Shown here piece by piece: positions 17,267 to 26,857 of a stretch of 64,000 nt of DNA (the stretch's first letter is position 1; each line of letters starts with the position of its first letter). This DNA is from Gammaproteobacteria bacterium (GTDB lineage: Bacteria > Pseudomonadota > Gammaproteobacteria > SZUA-152). The notes under the pieces were generated by a model that was not told where the DNA came from, searched no databases, and was given only the letters and a program-made list of their open reading frames with translations. A program made the translations under genes and the position numbers. Location: NCBI GenBank assembly GCA_029882975.1, contig JAOUJW010000001.1:186001-250000 (forward strand), given 5' to 3'.

Positions 17267-18835
17267 TCAATTCGACCAGCGACCCCAAGCCCCGCCACCG
17301 GGGGTTTTTATGCAAAGGCGATCTCCCCCTTTCACCGTTAAACTGACTTTACCCGGTAGTTTCTTTTCATTTAACCAATTCTCACCGACAGCAGCCGCAC
17401 CGCCGCCGTTCAAGCCCCAGGGAGCCCGTTTCCTGCGTTCGGTTAACAGCGTAACCGTTGTGTCCGCTAAGAATTGAAATTCACGTACAATACCATCCCC
17501 TCCCGCAAAACGCCCCTGCCCCCCGGAACCATGGCGGATTTCATAGCGCAAAATACGCATAGGGTAGTTCATTTCCAACACTTCTACCGGTGTGTTTCGC
17601 GTATTCGTCATGTGGGTTTGCACTGCACTGAGACCGCCTCCGCTCGCTCCTGCCCCCATACCTCCTCCAATGGTCTCATAGTAATCCCATGCTTTATGAA
17701 ACTGATGAGCCCGAGCGCCGGCGGCCACGTTGTTCATGCTACCGTGGCTGGCAGCGGGAATCAGTGCAGGAATAGCTTGCGCCAAGGCCCCCATCACCAC
17801 ATCGACCACCCGGGTGCTGGTCTCTACGTTTCCAGCCGCCACCGCCGCAGGCCGCTCCGCATTCAACAAACATCCCTTTGGCGCCTTCACTTCAATGTTA
17901 CGGAAAATGCCCTGGCAGGTGGGAGTATACGCAGGCATCAAACAACGAAACACATAATAAACACCGGCAGCGGCAACAGACAGGGGGCAGTTAATATTTC
18001 CCGCCGTTTGCGCGCCGGTACCGCTGAAATCCACTACAATACGATCACCCACAACCTCTACTGTCGCTTTGATGAGCACCTCGTCAGCGGAGATACCATC
18101 ATTATCCATGCTATCTTCAAAGTCGTAGTTACCATCGGGAATGTTTTTCAAAGCGGTAGCGGCCAAGGTTGCGGCATAATCATTGAGCTGATTTAAGCCC
18201 TGTTGATAACGATCCACCCCCATTGCCCGGATCAATTGCATGAGGCGTTCCAGACCAGTGCGATTGGCGCTGACCTGAGCAGAAAAGTCGCCCAAAGTCT
18301 GATTTCTGTTAGCGGTTTTTCCTGCCAATTCTTCCAGAAAAACCCCATCCAGCACGCCCTGTTGTAGCAACAATGTGGGTGCCAGCAATAGGCCCTCTTG
18401 GGCTAGGGTACTGGAAACCGGCATAGACCCTGGGGTTTCCGCACCGATATCGGCATGATGGGCACGATTGGCAACAAAAGCGACCAATTTGTTATTTACA
18501 AATAAGGGCGCAACCAAGGTCACATCCGGTAAATGTGTCCCCCCCAGATAGGGATCGTTGAGCAGCAACATGTCGCCCTCTTGCCAGCTTGTCTGGGTAA
18601 CAATATGGCGCATAGCATACGCCATACTGCCCATGTGCACCGGTATGTGCGCCGCCTGAGCGTTAAGGTCGCCTTTTGTATCAAACACGGCACAGGAAAA
18701 ATCCAAACGGTCTTTAATATTGGGTGAAAACGCCGAACGCTGTAACACTGCCCCCATTTCGTCGCACACGGCTTCCAGCCGATTGGAGAACAGGCTCAAT
18801 TCTACGGGTGACAATGCAGTCGAGTTATGCTTCAT
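17267..18835 (-). CDS. Hydantoinase B / oxoprolinase family protein (orphan)
   Basis: The 522-residue protein matches HyuB: LSLFSNRLEAVCDEMGAVLQ at the start, RLDFSCAVFD, HIPVHMGSM, LLNDPYLGGTHLPDV, the GTG/NCPLSVAAAGVYY region and the ending ERRKRAPWGLNGG plus TPGGGAWG. HyuB normally works with HyuA (ATPase part) to open hydantoin or 5-oxoproline rings. No hyuA is present in the window on either side, and the protein is not fused to one. It may pair with a distant HyuA or have another role. Confidence 0.92.
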   Translation of the reverse strand: MKHNSTALSPVELSLFSNRLEAVCDEMGAVLQRSAFSPNIKDRLDFSCAVFDTKGDLNAQAAHIPVHMGSMAYAMRHIVTQTSWQEGDMLLLNDPYLGGTHLPDVTLVAPLFVNNKLVAFVANRAHHADIGAETPGSMPVSSTLAQEGLLLAPTLLLQQGVLDGVFLEELAGKTANRNQTLGDFSAQVSANRTGLERLMQLIRAMGVDRYQQGLNQLNDYAATLAATALKNIPDGNYDFEDSMDNDGISADEVLIKATVEVVGDRIVVDFSGTGAQTAGNINCPLSVAAAGVYYVFRCLMPAYTPTCQGIFRNIEVKAPKGCLLNAERPAAVAAGNVETSTRVVDVVMGALAQAIPALIPAASHGSMNNVAAGARAHQFHKAWDYYETIGGGMGAGASGGGLSAVQTHMTNTRNTPVEVLEMNYPMRILRYEIRHGSGGQGRFAGGDGIVREFQFLADTTVTLLTERRKRAPWGLNGGGAAAVGENWLNEKKLPGKVSLTVKGGDRLCIKTPGGGAWGRWSN

Positions 18836-19014
18836 TCCATTTCCTGCGGTTTTACTGCGGTATATTGGTTAGTTATAATATTGCATAATAATTAAGAATG
18901 CTTTACCCTTTGACCCACTAAGGCACTCGGTTAATTGCTGAGAATCGATAGCCATGCCGAATGCAGATAAAACGATTGATTATAATGACATTTTGATGTC
19001 ACAAGGAAAAGACT

Positions 19015-19107
19015 ATGAACCCACTTGATTCTATTTTAGGTACTATTATTTCCGGTTTTGTACTCACTGTCATTCTGGCTTTTGTTGCCAAAGCGATTGG
19101 CGCGTAA
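19015..19107 (+). CDS. 30-residue single-span membrane microprotein
   Basis: A short frame reads MNPLDSILGTIISGFVLTVI and continues LAFVAKAIGA before TAA. It is preceded by a good ribosome site (AAGGA, 8 bases upstream) and encodes one predicted transmembrane helix with a short polar N-terminus. It ends 51 bases before the PuuD-like membrane gene on the same strand, so it is probably part of that transcript and could be a subunit or regulator of it. I know no named family. Confidence 0.6.
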   Translation: MNPLDSILGTIISGFVLTVILAFVAKAIGA

Positions 19108-19158
19108 TACGGCCTAAACAACTACCCATCAACACCAACAAATTAAAAAGGTAATATC

Positions 19159-19647
19159 ATGGAGTACTTAATATTTTTCGAACGCTGGGTGCACTTTATG
19201 GCAGGTATTTTGTGGATTGGCCTGTTGTACTACTTTAACTTTGTACAGGTACCGGCAATGGCAACCGCCGCCGCAGACAAAGACGGCCCCGGTCCTGCCG
19301 CTATTGGCAAATATATCGCCCCCAAAGCCTTGTTATGGTTTCGCTGGGCCGCAGTCGTTACCTGGATCGCCGGCGCCGGCTTGCTCGGCCCCAATCTTGG
19401 TAAAGCCTTCCTGCTGCAAACGGGCTTCGTGAATATTGGTATTGGCGCTTGGTTGGGTACCATTATGTTATTCAACGTATGGGTTTTGATCTGGCCCAAC
19501 CAGAAAAAAGTGCTGGGAATGGTTCAAGCCAGCGACGAAGAGAAAAACAAGGCGAAAAGAGTGGCCTTGTTGGCGTCGCGAACCAACACCATGTTGTCTA
19601 TCCCGCTGCTATTCTTCATGGCCGCACAATCTCACGGGGTATTCTAA
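19159..19647 (+). CDS. PuuD-like (urate hydroxylase N-terminal family) membrane protein
   Basis: The 162-residue protein has about four membrane helices and the motifs FFERWVHFMAGILWIGLLYY, WRWAAVVTW-like FRWAAVVTWIAG and LFNVWVLIWPNQKK of the Urate_ox_N/PuuD family. His and Trp residues in the first helix could hold a haem, as suggested for the family. It lacks the cytochrome c domain found in full PuuD enzymes, so urate oxidation is not established. No purine-degradation genes are nearby. It has an upstream microprotein on the same strand and is followed by a hairpin region. Confidence 0.78.
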   Translation: MEYLIFFERWVHFMAGILWIGLLYYFNFVQVPAMATAAADKDGPGPAAIGKYIAPKALLWFRWAAVVTWIAGAGLLGPNLGKAFLLQTGFVNIGIGAWLGTIMLFNVWVLIWPNQKKVLGMVQASDEEKNKAKRVALLASRTNTMLSIPLLFFMAAQSHGVF

Positions 19648-19662
19648 CACCGCTTCTTCATC

Positions 19663-19784
19663 TATAATAAGCTGTCTGACGACAGCTGGAGGCATTGCCA
19701 ATTCAGGCAACAGCCTTTACCATAGCGATTTAGTGCAATGGCAGCCTCTCATGGGGCTGCCATTTTGTTTTTGGGATAGAACTT
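19663..19784 (+). promoter_or_regulatory. argD leader with three hairpins (attenuator or small RNA candidate)
   Basis: A TATAAT-like hexamer at 19663-19668 is followed by a perfect 7-bp hairpin (AGCTGTC-TGAC-GACAGCT, 19670-19687), a second hairpin (TTGCC-AATTCA-GGCAA with flanking GGC/GCC) and the terminator at 19738-19772, only 12 bases before the argD ATG. A transcript from this region would have to read through the terminator to express argD, or else end there as a roughly 100-base RNA. No good -35 box is visible. Confidence 0.45.
19738..19772 (+). terminator. Intrinsic terminator directly upstream of argD
   Basis: A 9-bp stem ATGGCAGCC / GGCTGCCAT with an 8-base loop is followed by TTTGTTTTT. 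The argD ribosome site (GGGATAG) starts right after the T-tract. It may simply end the PuuD-like transcript, but its place makes attenuation possible. Confidence 0.8.
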
Positions 19785-20960
19785 ATGGGTGACACATTAA
19801 TGCACACATACGCCCGGCAGCCGGTTAGCTTCAGCAAAGGCAAAGGCGCTTGGCTCTGGGATGATACGGGAAAACCATACCTGGATGCGCTTTGTGGTAT
19901 TGCCGTAACGGGTTTGGGTCACGCCCATCCGGCGGTAACAACCGCCTTGTGCGAGCAGGCCTCACAGCTGTTACACACGTCCAATCTGTTTGAAATTCCA
20001 CATCAACGGTCATTAGGTGAGGCCCTCACGCGCCTGAGTGGAATGGATAAGGCATTCTTTTGCAATTCCGGAGCAGAAGCCAACGAAGCCGCCATTAAAA
20101 TTGCGCGTTTACACGGCAAGAGCAAGGGCGTGAAGTCTCCGGCTATTATCGTGATGGAAAACAGTTTTCACGGTCGTACCCTGGCCACATTGAGCGCCAC
20201 GGGTAATCGCAAAGTTCAAGCGGGGTTTGAGCCGCTGGTGCAAGGTTTTGTTCGTGTCCCTTATAATGACCTTGAAGCCGTGCGAACTATTGCAGAGAAC
20301 AACCAGAATGTTGTAGCCGTATTGGTGGAGCCCATCCAAGGTGAAAGTGGTATTAACATACCCGATGCCGATTATCTGAACAGCCTCCGAGCCATCTGCG
20401 ATGAACATCAGTGGTTACTTATGTTAGATGAAATCCAATCGGGCATGGGCCGCTCCGGAAAATGGTTTTGTTTTCAGCACAGCAACATCACTCCGGACGT
20501 GATGACCTTAGCCAAAAGTCTGGGGAACGGAATGCCTATTGGCGCATGTTTGGCTCGCGGCACCGCTTCGGACCTACTCCAACCCGGTAGTCACGGTACC
20601 ACGTTTGGGGGCAACCCCCTGGCTTGTCGTGCAGCCCTAGCGGTTATCCAAGCCATGGAGCAGGATAACTTGGTACAGAATGCTGAAATCATGGGCAACA
20701 AAATTCTGTCTTTATTGGCTCAGGGTCTAAAAGACAATCCCCAAGTAGAAGACATTCGCGGGCAAGGCTTGCTACTGGCGGTACAGTTAAAAACCAATTG
20801 TTCGCAACTGGTGAAGCAAGGATTGGATAACGGCATTGTACTCAACGTCACGAAAGACAAAATCGTGCGCCTGCTCCCTCCTTTAATTATCAATGACAGC
20901 GAAGCGGAACAAATTGCGGAAAAAGTCTGCCATTTAGTACACAATTTCCAGGCAGTTTGA
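19785..20960 (+). CDS. argD: Acetylornithine aminotransferase
   Basis: A class III PLP aminotransferase of 391 residues that converts N-acetylglutamate semialdehyde to N-acetylornithine in arginine synthesis. The start ([20 protein letters not shown]), [31 protein letters not shown], the PLP-contacting [15 protein letters not shown] and the Schiff-base Lys in [14 protein letters not shown] are all visible. Some relatives also act on succinylornithine or diaminopimelate intermediates. It is followed 17 bases later by argF. Confidence 0.95.
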   Translation: MGDTLMHTYARQPVSFSKGKGAWLWDDTGKPYLDALCGIAVTGLGHAHPAVTTALCEQASQLLHTSNLFEIPHQRSLGEALTRLSGMDKAFFCNSGAEANEAAIKIARLHGKSKGVKSPAIIVMENSFHGRTLATLSATGNRKVQAGFEPLVQGFVRVPYNDLEAVRTIAENNQNVVAVLVEPIQGESGINIPDADYLNSLRAICDEHQWLLMLDEIQSGMGRSGKWFCFQHSNITPDVMTLAKSLGNGMPIGACLARGTASDLLQPGSHGTTFGGNPLACRAALAVIQAMEQDNLVQNAEIMGNKILSLLAQGLKDNPQVEDIRGQGLLLAVQLKTNCSQLVKQGLDNGIVLNVTKDKIVRLLPPLIINDSEAEQIAEKVCHLVHNFQAV

Positions 20961-20977
20961 AGTATAGGACTAAGGCT

Positions 20978-21877
20978 ATGCAAGTGCGTCATTTTTTAAC
21001 CTTGAGAGACTTGAGCTCCGATGAATTCCGCCGGCTGATTCAGCGAGCCATCGAACTCAAAACCATGCAGCACGACGGAAAGATTTATCAACCGTTTCAA
21101 GGCAAAGTTTTGGGCATGGTGTTTGAAAAATCATCCACTCGAACCCGCGTCTCTTTTGAAGCTGGAATGGCTCAATTTGGAGGCCACGCCCTGTTCCTCT
21201 CACCCAGAGACACTCAATTGGGCAGGGGCGAACCTATAGAGGATACGGCGCGGGTTTTGTCCCGTATGGTGGATATCATTATGATTCGCACCTTTGAACA
21301 CGAAAAGCTGGAACGGTTTGCTCAATTTTCGAAGGTACCGATTATTAATGCCCTAACCGATATGTATCACCCCTGCCAACTATTGGCGGACATGCAGACT
21401 TATTTTGAGCATCGGGGTGATATCAAGGGGAAAACCGTCGCCTGGGTTGGTGACGGCAATAACATGTGCCACTCCTATATAAATGCCGCACATATCCTGG
21501 AATTTCAATTGAACATTGCAACCCCGCAGGGATACGAACCGAATGCTCAATTGCTGGCATCCACGCAGGCCAAACTGGTACTGAGCAACGATCCGGCCAC
21601 TGCCATAAAAAATGCCGACTTGGTGGTAACTGACGTGTGGTCCAGCATGGGCCAGGAGGAGGAACAAGCGCAGCGGGAACAGGCATTCAAAAACTACTGT
21701 GTCACAACACAGTTGATGCAACTGGCCAATCCAGATGCTTTGTTTATGCATTGCCTACCCGCACACAGAGACGAAGAGGTCACTGCAGACGTTTTGGAGG
21801 GCCCGCAAAGCGTCATATGGGATGAGGCAGAAAACCGTTTGCATTCACAAAAAGCCTTACTGGAGTTCCTCCTGTAA
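20978..21877 (+). CDS. argF: Ornithine carbamoyltransferase
   Basis: Joins ornithine and carbamoyl phosphate to make citrulline. The carbamoyl-phosphate motif STRTR ([11 protein letters not shown]), the ornithine-side motifs [14 protein letters not shown] and [13 protein letters not shown], and [11 protein letters not shown] are present. The frame extends to a TTG at 20957, but the ATG at 20978 follows a clear AGGACTAAGG ribosome site and gives the normal family start ([13 protein letters not shown]). It forms an operon with argD. Confidence 0.96.
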   Translation: MQVRHFLTLRDLSSDEFRRLIQRAIELKTMQHDGKIYQPFQGKVLGMVFEKSSTRTRVSFEAGMAQFGGHALFLSPRDTQLGRGEPIEDTARVLSRMVDIIMIRTFEHEKLERFAQFSKVPIINALTDMYHPCQLLADMQTYFEHRGDIKGKTVAWVGDGNNMCHSYINAAHILEFQLNIATPQGYEPNAQLLASTQAKLVLSNDPATAIKNADLVVTDVWSSMGQEEEQAQREQAFKNYCVTTQLMQLANPDALFMHCLPAHRDEEVTADVLEGPQSVIWDEAENRLHSQKALLEFLL

Positions 21878-21948
21878 ATGCTCACGGGTTCCGGTATATT
21901 CGGCCTGTCTGCTATGATGGCATCAAGACATTAAGAGCCACCCCAGCA

Positions 21949-23016
21949 ATGAAACCTTTATTGGAACTTAAACAAATTCGCTGTTGCTATCAAGGCAACA
22001 CCATCGTCGACAATCTTTCTTTACACGTCAATCATGGCAACCTGGTGTGCCTTTTGGGACCCAGCGGCTGTGGTAAAACCACGGTACTCAGAGCTATCGC
22101 AGGGTTTGAACCGGTATTTTCCGGCGAAATCCGCATGGGTGGCCAATTGTTATCCAAGAGCGGTTTCACGCTACCCCCTGAAAAACGGCGCCAGGGAATG
22201 GTATTTCAAGACTATGCCCTGTTCCCTCATATGACGGTGTTTCAGAATGTCTGCTTTGGTATTCGCCATCAACCCAAAGAAGAACAACAAACAACCGGTC
22301 GGCATATGTTAGAACTGGTGGGTATGGACGGATTTCAACATCGTTACCCCCATGAACTCTCAGGCGGGCAACAACAGCGTATTGCTTTGGCTCGATCCCT
22401 GGCAGCAAAACCCGATTTAATCCTAATGGATGAACCTTTTTCCAGCCTGGACCCGGACATTCGGGAAAGCCTTCGACTTGAAGTGCGCCAAATTCTAAAG
22501 CAAGAAGGTGTCACCGGCATCCTGGTCACCCATGACCAAGATGAAGCATTTGCTCTGGGAGATCAGATTGGAGTAATGAAAAACGGCGAAATTCTACAAT
22601 GGGACACCCCGTTCAATTTATATCACGAACCTGTGGATAAATTTGTGGCTCGCTTTATCGGTCAAGGGGTATTTTTACCAGGGACAATGTTGTCGCCGGA
22701 TACCATTGAAACTGAACTGGGAGTACTGAAAGGGGATCGCGCCTATAAGTGGCGACCTGGAACCGCCGTGCAAATCTTATTACGGCCGGACGATGTCATT
22801 TCTGATGCAGGCAGTGCCCTATCTGCAGAAATAACTCAAAAAGCCTTTAAAGGTGCAGAAATTCTTTACACGCTGCGCCTTCCCACCGGTTCAAATATTC
22901 TGTCTTTATTTTCCAGCCATGAAAACCATGAAATCGGTGACAAAGTGGGCATCAGTGTGGACATGCACCACATGGTAGCGTTTGCGGCACAACAAAGGCC
23001 AACAGACCTGCCGTAA
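21949..23016 (+). CDS. ABC transporter ATP-binding protein, FbpC/PotA type
   Basis: The nucleotide-binding domain has Walker A GPSGCGKTT, Q-loop MVFQDYALFPHMTV, signature LSGGQQQRIALARSL, Walker B LILMDEPFSSLDP and switch His in LVTHDQDEAFALGD. A C-terminal TOBE-like regulatory domain (about residues 235-350) matches importers for ferric iron, sulfate or polyamines; the FbpC group is closest by eye. No permease or binding protein gene is adjacent, so its substrate cannot be assigned. It starts 71 bases after argF. Confidence 0.9.
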   Translation: MKPLLELKQIRCCYQGNTIVDNLSLHVNHGNLVCLLGPSGCGKTTVLRAIAGFEPVFSGEIRMGGQLLSKSGFTLPPEKRRQGMVFQDYALFPHMTVFQNVCFGIRHQPKEEQQTTGRHMLELVGMDGFQHRYPHELSGGQQQRIALARSLAAKPDLILMDEPFSSLDPDIRESLRLEVRQILKQEGVTGILVTHDQDEAFALGDQIGVMKNGEILQWDTPFNLYHEPVDKFVARFIGQGVFLPGTMLSPDTIETELGVLKGDRAYKWRPGTAVQILLRPDDVISDAGSALSAEITQKAFKGAEILYTLRLPTGSNILSLFSSHENHEIGDKVGISVDMHHMVAFAAQQRPTDLP

Positions 23017-23093
23017 ACCTCCCATCGAGCCAGGGAAAACTCACCTCCAGGCCATCTCCCACACTTCCCACGCCCGCGAAACGAAAAACGCCC

Positions 23094-23121
23094 TGCCGAT
23101 GGCAGGGCGTTGAGCAAACGG
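23094..23121 (-). terminator. Intrinsic terminator of the cytochrome c4 gene
   Basis: An 11-bp perfect stem (AACGCCCTGCC / GGCAGGGCGTT) with a 3-base loop. Read on the minus strand it is followed by TTT, giving a U-tract, and it lies 25 bases past the cytochrome stop. Confidence 0.8.
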
Positions 23122-23146
23122 ATTGTTCAGCTTATATCTATTCAGA

Positions 23147-23800
23147 TTACATCCCGGACAAAAACTCGGCGACATTCTCGATGTCGTTCTTAGACAGCTT
23201 CTTGGCAATATCACCCATCATACCGGCAGGATCGTTCTTACGGGTACCGGTTTTGAAATTATTCAATTGCTTAATGATATAAGCTTTCTGCTGGCCACCG
23301 ATGATGGGAAATAATGAATTGGCTTTGCTTTTACCCTTGCCATTTTTACCATGGCAGTTGACGCAACCGTACACGCCCGCCTTGGGATTGCCTTTTTCAA
23401 ACAAATTCTTGCCTGCGCTGGATTTTTTGGAGTTACCGCTTTTCCCCGACATGATTTTTTGTGAGGAAAAATAAACTGCAATATCTTTTAAATCGTCCAG
23501 ACTGGTTACCGTCGCGGCCATAGCGCTCATGGTATCGTCATGACGATTACCCAATTGAAAATCTTGTACTTGCTTGAAAATGTATCCTGCGTACTGCCCG
23601 GCAAGATTGGGATAAGTAGTGGGATCTATACTGATTCCATCAACCCCATGACAACCGTGACACAATTCCGACTTGGTTTTGCCGGCTTTGGCATTACCTT
23701 CGCCTGGTTTCATTCCACCGGCGATTGGTTGACTGATAGCTCCTCCCGAGAACACCAACAGTGACAGCACTGTCGCAATCATACTGATTCTTTTTATCAT
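23147..23800 (-). CDS. Dihaem cytochrome c4-type protein
   Basis: A signal peptide (about 24 residues) precedes two class I cytochrome c domains. Haem motifs are C47HGC50H51 and C146VNC149H150; axial Met candidates lie in MSAMAATVT and PAGMMGDIAKKL. The two-domain layout and length fit cytochrome c4, a periplasmic electron carrier that commonly feeds terminal oxidases. It is monocistronic and divergent from the YgiM-like gene. Confidence 0.9.
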   Translation of the reverse strand: MIKRISMIATVLSLLVFSGGAISQPIAGGMKPGEGNAKAGKTKSELCHGCHGVDGISIDPTTYPNLAGQYAGYIFKQVQDFQLGNRHDDTMSAMAATVTSLDDLKDIAVYFSSQKIMSGKSGNSKKSSAGKNLFEKGNPKAGVYGCVNCHGKNGKGKSKANSLFPIIGGQQKAYIIKQLNNFKTGTRKNDPAGMMGDIAKKLSKNDIENVAEFLSGM

Positions 23801-24150
23801 GACCTAACCCTTCTAGTTTCTTAACATCCAAAATCCGGTTTGGATAAGCTCCCCCTCATCAAAACCGCGAATCATTCTAACACATGAATTTATATCACAG
23901 TGGGCCCCTGCGTCAATTTTGCTCGCAAAACCATCTCGGTGCTCACATAATTTTTTCTAAGATATCAGCCACTTCCCCAAAACAGCGCTATAATTGTTCT
24001 AAATGCACTCGACGCGACCAATAGACGGGTGATTTATACCACATTTTTACCAATTTTTCCTTATTTTCACTTCAAGTTGTGGATTTTCTACTAAAATTCC
24101 CCTAGCAGACATTAATTTCTGCCAAATAATCATGGAAAAATCGACGCCAA
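23801..24150. other. Divergent intergenic region, 350 bases
   Basis: AT-rich spacer between the cytochrome c4 gene and the YgiM-like gene. TATAAT occurs near 23990 on the plus strand without a good -35 box. Promoters for both genes must lie here, but I cannot fix them. No gene or strong structure is seen. Confidence 0.5.
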
Positions 24151-24831
24151 ATGACAAAATTAATTTTCAGCAGCCTTTTTATCAGCCTCTTTATCATTTC
24201 CCCCGCCACAGCGACTGCGGCAGAGGGCGGTAGTAAATACGTGAGCGACGAAATAATTATTCTGCTACGTGCCGGTCCCAGCAATAAACACAAAATACTA
24301 AAAAACCTGAAAAGCGGTGACAAAGTAGAGGCAACCGGTGTTGAGGAAGGTGAGTACAGTCAAATTCGCGTGGGTGACCAGGAGGGCTGGGCCTTGAGCC
24401 GTCACTTATCTGCCAAACCGGCTGCCAAATTTCTTTTAGACCGGAATCAGAAAAAACTTGAATCATTGGAAGAAAAATACAGTGATTTGCAACAACAGCT
24501 CAAAGACCTGGAAACCGAAAATCAGACCTTAAAAGAAACCTTAGCGTCTACAACCGATGAAAAGACCAAAATGGTCGAAGAATTGAGTCACTTACGCGAT
24601 GTGGCCGCCAAACCCCTGGAACTATCCAATGTGAACAAAGACCTGACCATGCAAGCGGTTTCTCTGGAAAATCAGGTTGAAATGATGAAACAAGAAATTC
24701 AGGTATTGCGCAATGATTCCGACAAGCAGTGGTTTCTCACCGGCGCCGGGGTAATCTTACTTGGCTTGTTGGTGGGGATGGTCATTCCCAAATTTCGACG
24801 CCATCGACGCTCCGACTGGTCCAGTCTGTAA
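24151..24831 (+). CDS. SH3-domain and membrane-anchor protein (YgiM-like, TIGR04211 type)
   Basis: The 226-residue protein has a signal peptide (ending ATATAAEGG), a bacterial SH3 domain (YVSDEIIILLRAGPSNKHKI, GDQEGWALSRHLS), a long coiled coil (about residues 95-190, LESLEEKYSDLQQQLKDLE) and a C-terminal membrane helix (GAGVILLGLLVGMVIP) followed by basic residues. This is the layout of YgiM and TIGR04211 proteins, thought to be envelope proteins with unclear function. Confidence 0.86.
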   Translation: MTKLIFSSLFISLFIISPATATAAEGGSKYVSDEIIILLRAGPSNKHKILKNLKSGDKVEATGVEEGEYSQIRVGDQEGWALSRHLSAKPAAKFLLDRNQKKLESLEEKYSDLQQQLKDLETENQTLKETLASTTDEKTKMVEELSHLRDVAAKPLELSNVNKDLTMQAVSLENQVEMMKQEIQVLRNDSDKQWFLTGAGVILLGLLVGMVIPKFRRHRRSDWSSL

Positions 24832-24865
24832 GGACGCCGGTGACAATGAATAAACCAAGAAGGCT

Positions 24866-24897
24866 GAGGGCTCTTTTGTAACGGGCAAAGCGCCCTC
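24866..24897. terminator. Weak hairpin between convergent YgiM-like and ilvD genes
   Basis: GAGGGC / GCCCTC outer pairs and CTTTTG / CAAAG inner pairs enclose a TAACGGG loop. It lies between two convergent stops, but has no clear U-tract in either direction. Confidence 0.4.
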
Positions 24898-24915
24898 GCA
24901 TTTATCCCCTGGTTC

Positions 24916-26769
24916 TTATTTGGTTCGCTCCAGCTGTGATACATCCCGCACTGCACCACGCGCCGCCGAGGTGGTCATCGCAGCATAGGCCCTTAAGGCC
25001 GCACTGACTTTTCGATCCCTGCCCACGGGCTGCCAAGGCCGTGCACTGCTGTCCATAGCCGTACGCCGCGCTTGTAATTGCTCATCACTCAAGGCTACAC
25101 GAATACTGCGTTCGGGTATGTTGATTTCAATAATATCGCCCTCTTGCACTAAACCGATGGCACCACCTTCCGCGGCTTCGGGCGACGCATGACCGATGGA
25201 TAGCCCCGAGGTTCCACCGGAAAAGCGTCCGTCGGTGATCAATGCGCAAGCTTTGCCCAAACCCTTGGATTTCAAATAGCTGGTGGGATACAACATTTCC
25301 TGCATACCCGGACCACCACGCGGCCCTTCATAGCGAATAATAACCACATCGCCCGACTGGATACCATCGGCCAATATGGCCTCCACCGCACTATCCTGAC
25401 TTTCGAACACGCGCGCTGGACCAGAGAATACCAGTATACTTGCATCCACCCCTGCGGTTTTCACCACACAACCATCCAAGGCAATATTGCCGTAAAGAAC
25501 CGCCAACCCGCCATCCTGGCTATAGGCATGCTCTATGTCGCGAATACAGCCATTCTTGCGGTCCAAATCCAGTTCAGACCAGCGTTTCTCCTGGCTAAAT
25601 GCCGTTTGTGTCGGCACATTACCCGGTCCCGCTTTATAAAAGACCTGAGTCTCCTCAGCATCGCTGCGACACACATCCCACTGCTCCAGGGCCTGCGCCA
25701 AAGTGTCACTGTGTACCGTAGGTCCGGACGTATGGATTAATCCACCACGATCCAGTTCACCCAATAGAGCCATCACTCCTCCGGCTCTGTGTACATCTTC
25801 CATATGGTACTGCTGAGTGCTGGGTGCCACTTTACTCAAATGGGGCACCCGCCGGGACAAGCGATCAATATCCGCCATGGTGAATGCCACCTCCCCCTCT
25901 TGTGCAGCGGCCAATAAATGCAATATGGTGTTGGTGGACCCACCCATGGCAATATCCAGAGACATGGCGTTTTCAAAAGCCTTAAAATTGGCAATGGAAC
26001 GCGGTAACACTGAGGCGTCATCTTCTTCATAGTAGCGGCGAGCCAGCGTTACAATTTTCCGCCCGGCTTCCAAAAACAATTGTTTGCGATCGGCATGGGT
26101 AGCTAACAGACTACCGTTACCCGGCAAAGCCAAACCCAAGGCTTCGGTCAGACAATTCATGGAATTGGCGGTAAACATTCCGGAGCAAGAACCGCAGGTG
26201 GGACAAGCGGAACGTTCCATTTGAACGACTTCATCATCCGATACATTCGGATTCGCCGCGCTCACCATGGCATCAATCAGATCCAGGTGCACTTCCTTGC
26301 CTCGAATCACACTTTTACCCGATTCCATCGGACCACCGGAAACAAAAATGGCGGGAATATTCAATCGCATGGCAGCGTTCAACATTCCCGGCGTGATCTT
26401 GTCACAGTTGGAAATACACACCAAGGCGTCAGCACAATGGGCATTGACCATATATTCCACAGCATCGCTGATGACTTCTCGGGATGGCAAACTGTACAAC
26501 ATGCCCCCATGTCCCATGGCAATACCGTCATCCACCGCAATGGTATTAAATTCTTTCGCAACACCACCGACTGCCTCTATTTCCGCAGCCACCATTTGCC
26601 CCAAATCTTTTAAGTGCACATGTCCTGGGACAAACTGGGTAAAGGAATTGGCAATGGCAATAATGGGTTTGTCAAAATCACCATCTTTCATACCTGTGGC
26701 ACGCCACAGGGCACGTGCACCGGCCATATTGCGCCCGTGAGTGGTGGTTCGCGATCGATAAACCGGCAT
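24916..26769 (-). CDS. ilvD: Dihydroxy-acid dehydratase
   Basis: Dehydrates 2,3-dihydroxy-isovalerate and its methylvalerate homologue to the 2-oxo acids in valine and isoleucine synthesis. The Fe-S ligand regions [15 protein letters not shown] and [17 protein letters not shown] are intact, and [10 protein letters not shown] plus the [11 protein letters not shown] segment are family signatures. The frame extends to TTG at 26784, but the ATG at 26769 follows GAGGAGT and gives the usual start [15 protein letters not shown]. It is a single gene here; no other ilv genes are in view. Confidence 0.96.
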   Translation of the reverse strand: MPVYRSRTTTHGRNMAGARALWRATGMKDGDFDKPIIAIANSFTQFVPGHVHLKDLGQMVAAEIEAVGGVAKEFNTIAVDDGIAMGHGGMLYSLPSREVISDAVEYMVNAHCADALVCISNCDKITPGMLNAAMRLNIPAIFVSGGPMESGKSVIRGKEVHLDLIDAMVSAANPNVSDDEVVQMERSACPTCGSCSGMFTANSMNCLTEALGLALPGNGSLLATHADRKQLFLEAGRKIVTLARRYYEEDDASVLPRSIANFKAFENAMSLDIAMGGSTNTILHLLAAAQEGEVAFTMADIDRLSRRVPHLSKVAPSTQQYHMEDVHRAGGVMALLGELDRGGLIHTSGPTVHSDTLAQALEQWDVCRSDAEETQVFYKAGPGNVPTQTAFSQEKRWSELDLDRKNGCIRDIEHAYSQDGGLAVLYGNIALDGCVVKTAGVDASILVFSGPARVFESQDSAVEAILADGIQSGDVVIIRYEGPRGGPGMQEMLYPTSYLKSKGLGKACALITDGRFSGGTSGLSIGHASPEAAEGGAIGLVQEGDIIEINIPERSIRVALSDEQLQARRTAMDSSARPWQPVGRDRKVSAALRAYAAMTTSAARGAVRDVSQLERTK

Positions 26770-26857
26770 TGAAATACTCCTCAAACTGTTTCTGGCGGCC
26801 TATTCTAGCAACTTGGGGCCGCCTACCCAAACTTTATAATATTATGACTCACGGCAC

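Noticed and set aside
17474-18196. 240-codon plus-strand frame
   Set aside because: It is antisense to the hydantoinase B gene, has no family resemblance and no ribosome site.
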